NCBI GenBank assembly: GCA_964588285.1
Contig: CAZPNX010000027.1
Location: 1 to 30,136 of the forward strand
DNA from: CAZPNX01 sp964588285
GTDB lineage: Bacteria > Edwardsbacteria > AC1 > EtOH8
Reading direction: 5' to 3'
DNA: 30,136 nucleotides
Shown: positions 25,136-30,136 of the stretch, piece by piece
Layout: each line of letters opens with the position of its first letter
Numbering within the stretch: position 1 is the first letter of the stretch
Program-made: the position numbers and the translations under genes
Notes under the pieces: model-generated
What the model was told of the DNA's origin: nothing
The model's database searches: none
What the model saw: the letters and a program-made list of their open reading frames with translations, nothing else

Positions 25136-27352
25136 TCAGAAATAAAGTAAAACACGCACCTTAAAGGCCGCGATGGCATATTGCGGCCGCATGACATAAT
25201 CGGACAACATCATGCTGTCGTCGAACCTGGGTTCCTGGCCCGAATAGTCGTTCAGGGCCACATAGAGCCAGCTCTTGGGCCGAAAGTTCCAAGAGAAAAG
25301 GGCCCCCAGCCGGTTCGAACTTAGGGTGGTGCGCCCCAGGTCGCTCTCCGGGGTGGCCATCACCATCTCGTTGAAGCAGTTCAAAGTCATCTTGGAGGTT
25401 ATCCGCCACAGAAAGCTGGGCTTTAGTCGCGGCACCATGCCGATGACATGGTTGTTCTGGCTCCATTCTATCCACAGGTTGCCGTTGGCACCGACCGAGA
25501 GCGGGGAGACGATGGAGTAGTTGTACTGGATGAAGTTGGACCCCTGGTAGGCGGCATAACCCCTCTGGTAGTTGTATCCGTGCTCATAGTTCAGGCTCAT
25601 GTTGAAATTGTTGCCCCAGAGGATTCCCCAGGTATTGAAGCTGGCGCTTCTGTAAATCAGTTCGAAATCGACCATACTGTACGGGTCGTACCCGTAGTTG
25701 GTCCCGTAGACCAGCTCCAAGTTGGTTCCCCTGTTGCTTCGCAGGTTGACGCTGTTCACCAGGAAACCGTATTTAGACCACCGGGCCGTCCCTGGCTCCC
25801 GCACCGCGTTGACACCGGCCGCCAGGTAGAGGTTTCGCACCGGACCGCTGCGGAAGGTCCAGTACGGGCCGGTCATGGCGCTGGCCCGCCACCTCCCCAT
25901 CCAGGGCACGAAGCCGATATCGGACACGTCGAAAGAGTCGTCGATGGCCTCGGCCAGGGCCATGGACAGCAGCGGCCCGGTGAAGCCCCGGAAGCCCGAG
26001 GAGAAGGCCCAACCCTGCTTATGGTTGCGGTCGCTGATGGCCCCCTGGAAAAGGAACTGGTTCGACCCGCGCCTGTAAACGGCGTCGAGCCCGCCGGCCA
26101 GGTTGAAGGTGTCGCTGTTTAGCCTGGTGCCGCTGGCCAGCAGGCCGACCTGGGAGTTTCCCATGAGCCGGCGGCTTATGCGGGCCGCCCCGAAGCTTCG
26201 TTTGGGCTCGAATACCGGGTGTTTATAGCCGCCGATGTGTACGCTGTCGTCGAACTTGTCGGTGTAGGCCGCTAAAAGCCCCAGGCTCCAGTCGCGGCTC
26301 TTGTGTGTCAGTTTGGCACCGCCCATGATGGGAACCGCCTCCCCGTTGACCGAGCGTCCGATCATTCGGGAGTAGAATATGTTCAACGGTTGGAACGAGC
26401 TCTCGCCGATGGTCGAGAACCTGAATATGTCGCTGCCGTCCACGAAGAACGGCCTCTGCTCCTGGAGGTAGGTGGGATAGCGCGACAGGTTGAGCGAGTA
26501 TGGGTCCGACTCGATCTGGGCGAAATCCGGATAGGCGGTGGCGTTGAGCGTGGTCTGGGGGGTCAGGTCCCATTTAAGGCTGAGGCTGGCCTTGGGCTTG
26601 GCCTCCGCCTTCTCCTCGCTGAACTTCTCGTAGCGGACGAACCCCTCCGGGAAAAGCTCGAAGTAGTAGCCCTGGACCTCGGGCCTGACGCCGGACAGCG
26701 TCCCCCAGCGGGAGACCAGGTTGGGCTCCCGCTCCGTCACCGGCACCCAGTGGTCCTCCTCCCAGTTGCGGGCATGGTGGCGCTGGAACTGGACTACCCA
26801 TTCCGAAAGCCCCTTGCGGTAGCGGATGGACTTGAAGGGTATCTTCATCTCCACCTCCATCCGGTCCGGGTAGAGCGCCACCCCGCAATCCCAAACGCCC
26901 TCCCATGAGCCATCCCATATCTGGCCGTCGTCAAGTATCAGCCCGTCGTAGAACAGTCCGCTGCCGAACACCTGGAAGAAGTAGCCCGTGGTTTTGGAGC
27001 CCAGCGGGTCCAAGAAAAGGATGACGTAGTCCTCGTCCTTGGTGTAGCTGGCCACCGGCGGGGCCTTTTTGGAATGAAGCCTGAAGGCGGCGTACAGGTT
27101 ATCCTTATCTTGAAGCATGTAGACCACAGTGGATTCGGCCGGCTCCGCCCCTTCATATGGGGCGTGTTGAACAAAGCGGCAAGCCGAATCGGCCGCCAGC
27201 CATACATCTTCGATGGCCCCGTCGATCCTAGGGCCGGTTTCAGTTGTGCGCAGCTTTAGCCGTCGGGGCGGATTCGGCGTCCCTGTCTGGCCCAAGCACA
27301 CGGTGGCGGCCCAAACCAACAGGACTGGAAGAAATAGGGTTGCCCGATGCAT
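25136..27352 (-). CDS. DUF5916 outer-membrane protein with N-terminal CBM9-like domain
   Basis: 738 residues. Signal peptide about 1-21 (ending VCLG). A CBM9/DOMON-like beta-sandwich follows (about 30-230; IDGAIEDVW, LYAAFRLHSK, VEMKIPFKSIRY). The long C-terminal part (about 235-738) has alternating beta strands rich in Trp, Tyr and Asn and ends in KVRVLLYF with a terminal Phe, as expected of a barrel inserted by the Bam machinery. The family is common in Bacteroidetes and relatives; its role is not established, with carbohydrate binding or uptake the usual guess. AAGGAG lies 6 bases before the ATG, and the start is only 9 bases past the stop of the DUF885 gene, so the two share an operon. 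Confidence 0.92.
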   Translation of the reverse strand: MHRATLFLPVLLVWAATVCLGQTGTPNPPRRLKLRTTETGPRIDGAIEDVWLAADSACRFVQHAPYEGAEPAESTVVYMLQDKDNLYAAFRLHSKKAPPVASYTKDEDYVILFLDPLGSKTTGYFFQVFGSGLFYDGLILDDGQIWDGSWEGVWDCGVALYPDRMEVEMKIPFKSIRYRKGLSEWVVQFQRHHARNWEEDHWVPVTEREPNLVSRWGTLSGVRPEVQGYYFELFPEGFVRYEKFSEEKAEAKPKASLSLKWDLTPQTTLNATAYPDFAQIESDPYSLNLSRYPTYLQEQRPFFVDGSDIFRFSTIGESSFQPLNIFYSRMIGRSVNGEAVPIMGGAKLTHKSRDWSLGLLAAYTDKFDDSVHIGGYKHPVFEPKRSFGAARISRRLMGNSQVGLLASGTRLNSDTFNLAGGLDAVYRRGSNQFLFQGAISDRNHKQGWAFSSGFRGFTGPLLSMALAEAIDDSFDVSDIGFVPWMGRWRASAMTGPYWTFRSGPVRNLYLAAGVNAVREPGTARWSKYGFLVNSVNLRSNRGTNLELVYGTNYGYDPYSMVDFELIYRSASFNTWGILWGNNFNMSLNYEHGYNYQRGYAAYQGSNFIQYNYSIVSPLSVGANGNLWIEWSQNNHVIGMVPRLKPSFLWRITSKMTLNCFNEMVMATPESDLGRTTLSSNRLGALFSWNFRPKSWLYVALNDYSGQEPRFDDSMMLSDYVMRPQYAIAAFKVRVLLYF

Positions 27353-27361
27353 TTACACTCC

Positions 27362-28153
27362 TTACTTATCGCCTTTTATATGGCCCTTGATCGCCGCCTC
27401 CAGCACGTCCAGCGGGACCGAGCCGTGTCCCAGGACGGCGGAGTGAAACTTTTTGAGGTCGAACCTGGGGCCCATCTCCCTTTGGGCCAAACTACGAAGC
27501 TCCATTATCTTGAGTTTCCCCAAGGTGTAAGAGCAGGCTTGTCCCGGCCATACTATATATCTGTCCACCTCGTTTTCCGAGGCCCACCCCAGATTTTGCT
27601 CCATATACTCCATGGCCTGCCTTTTTGACCATCTCTTTCCATGAAGGCCGGTGTCCATTACGATGCGAACCGCACGGAAAAGCTGTGAGTTGATCTCGGC
27701 CAGTCTGGTGTAGGCATCTGGCAGCCAGCCCAGCTCGTCGGCCAGCGCCTGAGCATACATGGCCCAGCCCTCGCCGAAACCGGCCAGAAAAAAAAGATTG
27801 CGATACATTCGGTTGCTGCTCTGCTGCTGTTGTAGGGCAATCTGCAGATGGTGCCCAGGCACAGTCTCGTGATAAAGAGTGGGTAACATGGCGGTCTTCG
27901 GCCAGACTTGGGTCATGTTCAGATAATAGGTTCCCTGTCGGCTGCCGTCGGCCGAACCCGGCTCGTAGTAGGAGGTGCCGCCTGCGGCCTTGTGCGGAGG
28001 CACTGGTTTGACCAAGACCTTAGCCTGGGGCACTGTTTCGAAAAGATCCGGAAGACGCTTCCAGGCCTGCTCCAGCCATTGACGGTTGTCCTCCAGGGCC
28101 TTATTACGGCCCTTTTCATCCTGGGAATAGAAGTATTGGGCGAATTCCGGCTT
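27362..28153 (-). pseudogene. C-terminal catalytic part of the DUF885 protein, beyond an in-frame TAG
   Basis: Same frame as the upstream part: directly after TAG 28154-28156 it reads KPEFAQYFYSQDEKGR and runs on to TAA at 27362. It contains the family metal site HETVPGHH (residues 428-435 of the joined protein) and the downstream EGWAMYAQ motif, whose Glu should complete the site. A GTG at 28033 could start a 223-residue product, but I see no convincing ribosome site. All active-site residues lie on this side of the stop, so the upstream product alone would be inactive. Confidence 0.8.
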
Positions 28154-29152
28154 CTATTGCTTGGCCCAATAGGCCCGAATCAGATCCCGGTAGCTTCCTC
28201 CCCTGATCCCCATAGAATCCAAGAGTTTCCTGGCCTGGCCCTGCAACCTGGCTACCTCTTTCATTCCCATTTCGTGCAGTTGGTCGGGATCGATATTGCA
28301 GGTGGTGTAGTACTTGAGGCACCACCGGTAGTATTTGTCCCCCTCAGGCATGGTCCACACCCCGCCGTCGTCGGGCGCCCGCTCCCTGGCCTGGCGGGCT
28401 GAGGCCATCAGGCTATCGTAGACAGGATAGATGGTGTTCTCGACTAGCTGCCGAGCTTTTTCTCCATAGCTAAGCACCTCATTTTTTTCCAGACCTTCGA
28501 CCTTGGCTAGTTTTTCCCGAAAGACGGTTACCATCATGTTGTCCGCCGCCTCCACATTGCGGAATTCGGCCATACTGCCCAGGGTGCGATCGATGATGTA
28601 TTTTGGAGGCAGCTTTCCCTCATCAGTCTGTTTCTTGATCTGGTGCCTGGCCTGTTCCAGCCGGCGGGGCAACTTTTTCAATCTGGAAAGATAGTCATCC
28701 GCATCATCTTTGGACTGCACTCCGTGGTAATCCGTCATCAAGCTTAAAAGCTGCATGTGGACTCCATATAGATGGCTAAGCAGGCCCCGGTGCCTCCAGT
28801 ATCTTCTCCCCTCTATCGTTGTCTCCAGCAGCCAAAGCAGGCTTTTGCGGTCAATGCGCTGTGCCGGCGCTAACCGGACGGGTTTGATCGATTTCAGTTC
28901 ACGCCGGTACCTCTCCAGCAGCCGGTACTGTTCATCTATCCCCGGCTCGGAGATGTCATCGAAGCCGGTCCGGTCATAGTCGAAGCCCGCTTCGCGGTGA
29001 AGCCCCAGCTCGCTGGCCTCCTCCGGATTGGCGGCTAAGGTTTCACGAAAATAACGGTCAAAAAGAAACTCCAGTCTGGCGGAATCAGTTGTGGCCTGTA
29101 TTCGGTTGCATCCGACCAGCGTCAGGGCTGCTGCCAGCATTATCGTCTTCAT
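28154..29152 (-). pseudogene. N-terminal part of a DUF885 lipoprotein, ended by TAG
   Basis: 332 residues before the TAG. The signal MKTIMLAAALTLVGC ends in a lipobox (LVGC, Cys15), so the protein would be lipid-anchored outside the inner membrane. The rest is the helical N-terminal half of DUF885, a family of predicted zinc peptidases normally about 600 residues long; the joined frame here is 596. GGAG lies 7 bases before the ATG. The premature stop replaces codon 333 between YWAKQ and KPEFA, in a loop region. Either the gene is recently broken, the base is an assembly error, or the codon is read through. Confidence 0.82.
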
Positions 29153-29197
29153 GTTCTGTCTCCATAGAAATAATTGTTGGCGCTCTTTCCTCGTCTA

Positions 29198-29392
29198 TCA
29201 CTGATACTCCTGCATCCTCCCGTCAAATAGGCTGCGGGGAGGACCTGGCCGAATAACCTCTGGCTTGGCATCAATCCTTGGGCTTATGGTGGCGTTGATC
29301 CGCGAGTTCGGCCCCTGCGTGATGGCCAGCAGCCCCAGGATCGTCAGAATAAGCGCGGTGGCCGCCAGCCGGTTTTTGGCATTGCGGCTCAT
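29198..29392 (-). CDS. 64-residue putative membrane peptide
   Basis: Short protein with a basic N-terminus (MSRNAKNRLA), one hydrophobic segment (about 10-25, ATALILTILGLLAIT) and a polar Pro-rich tail. It could be a single-pass membrane protein or a signal-bearing secreted peptide; no family recognised. Its ATG overlaps the TGA of the TetR gene by one reading step (29389-29392), a typical coupled junction, and the DUF885 gene begins 45 bases later. This position is the main reason to believe it is translated. Confidence 0.6.
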   Translation of the reverse strand: MSRNAKNRLAATALILTILGLLAITQGPNSRINATISPRIDAKPEVIRPGPPRSLFDGRMQEYQ

Positions 29393-30078
29393 TGAAATAC
29401 CTCCTTATATTTGTCTATGACCGTTTCCATCGCCTGTTTAATCTTCAAAGCACCAGGGCTGGCTCCCAAAATTCTCTCCAAGGCATCCTCATAGAACATT
29501 AAAAGCCGGGATAATTGCTCCCGGTTCTCACTATGCTGATGAAGCCCATAGCACAGATTTGACAACCGATAGAGGGTCGATGAATGCATAACGAAGTACA
29601 ACTCGGCAGTCTCCCCGGGCACCGGGATGTTGAAAATGCCCTGGACGGCGCCGTCCTGGATAGCCTGCCTGAAGAGCGGCAGTATCAGTTTTGTCCCTTG
29701 GTCGTTCAGTTTGTGCCGCAGCTTGGCATTGCCGATGCTCATCAACGTGCTGTAGATCCGCTCGAAGTAGTCGCGGTTCTCCAATCGGTGCTGGAGGCAC
29801 CTAACATCCATACTGACCACCTTGTCCAGCGGGTTTAGAGATTTATCGGCAAGCACCCCGGTCAATATTTGATGGATGTCCTGCCTAAAGCCTCCGAGCA
29901 GGCCATCCAACACATCCTCTTTGGATTTGAAGTAATAATAAAAGGAACCTTTGGTGACCCCGACGGCGCCTATGATGTCTTGAACTGAGGTATTTTCATA
30001 TCCCCGCTTGGAAAAAAGATCGAGTGCTGCTTGTAGAAACTCCTGCTTTCTTACCTTACCGTCTTTTGATATTCTCAT
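29389..30078 (-). CDS. TetR/AcrR-family transcriptional regulator
   Basis: 229 residues. The N-terminal helix-turn-helix domain (about 8-55) is typical: QAALDLFSKRGYENTSVQDI, GVTKGSFYYYFKSKEDVL. The C-terminal ligand domain is helical and does not reveal the effector. It heads the minus-strand set TetR, membrane peptide, DUF885, DUF5916 and probably represses it in the absence of ligand (inference). The ATG at 30078 is the natural start for the family, but no clear Shine-Dalgarno is seen; GGGATAATC upstream could be a -10 (GATAAT), which would make the leader very short. Confidence 0.93.
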   Translation of the reverse strand: MRISKDGKVRKQEFLQAALDLFSKRGYENTSVQDIIGAVGVTKGSFYYYFKSKEDVLDGLLGGFRQDIHQILTGVLADKSLNPLDKVVSMDVRCLQHRLENRDYFERIYSTLMSIGNAKLRHKLNDQGTKLILPLFRQAIQDGAVQGIFNIPVPGETAELYFVMHSSTLYRLSNLCYGLHQHSENREQLSRLLMFYEDALERILGASPGALKIKQAMETVIDKYKEVFQ

Positions 30079-30136
30079 TTTTAATGATTATCCCATCCGT
30101 TCAGGAAGAAACCAGCTGAGCGTAGGTGACAGGCGG

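Noticed and set aside
23392..28156. Genome-wide reassignment of TAG to an amino acid
   Set aside because: TAG is a functional end for several genes here, with the next start codon or a terminator within a few bases, so reassignment of all TAG codons does not fit.

Overview
The window reads as part of a scaffold from an uncultured Gram-negative bacterium. Evidence for this includes a lipoprotein signal, an outer-membrane barrel protein of the DUF5916 type, and a secreted C25 protease with a Bacteroidetes-like C-terminal sorting tail. The heavy use of PAS-rich signalling proteins suits one of the candidate phyla around the Fibrobacteres-Chlorobi-Bacteroidetes group; that placement is inference. 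A run of exactly 100 N (3909-4008) marks an assembly gap inside a repeat array.

Region 1 (1-7458): two very large PAS-domain sensors and a small GIY-YIG nuclease gene are separated by copies of one family of short interspersed palindromes. Every copy keeps a core, TCGAGT ... GTATCGAGA, while the outer and inner stem arms change together from copy to copy. One copy is nested inside another (7255-7336). Nuclease plus repeats is the best candidate here for an undescribed mobile or genome-shaping system.

Region 2 (7459-15669): two consecutive minus-strand signalling operons. The first (promoter near 10101-10130) encodes a stand-alone cobalamin-binding protein with the W-x9-EH signature of CarH-type B12 photoreceptors, a protein with a Cys-rich C-terminal module, and a double receiver. 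The second encodes a histidine kinase with a degenerate ATPase domain, an NtrC-type sigma-54 activator, a lone receiver, a receiver-HD-GYP protein and a CHASE4-HAMP-PAS sensor ending in the same Cys-rich module. A good sigma-54 promoter lies directly before the kinase, which suggests autoregulation. Light or cobalamin status, phosphorelay and cyclic-di-GMP turnover may be linked here.

Region 3 (15670-23090): a divergent promoter region, a 1533-residue secreted gingipain-like protease with a beta-propeller and sorting tail, a small secreted protein in the same operon, a CaCA-family cation exchanger and an RsuA/RluB-type pseudouridine synthase. Two intrinsic terminators are visible.

Region 4 (23091-30136): a set with several decayed genes. 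A nucleotidyltransferase and a DUF885 lipoprotein are each split by a single in-frame TAG, and a TldD/PmbA C-terminal remnant carries a one-base frameshift. Intact genes are a methyltransferase, a DUF5916 outer-membrane protein, a short membrane peptide and a TetR regulator that heads the last operon. No tRNA, rRNA, CRISPR array or transposase was seen.
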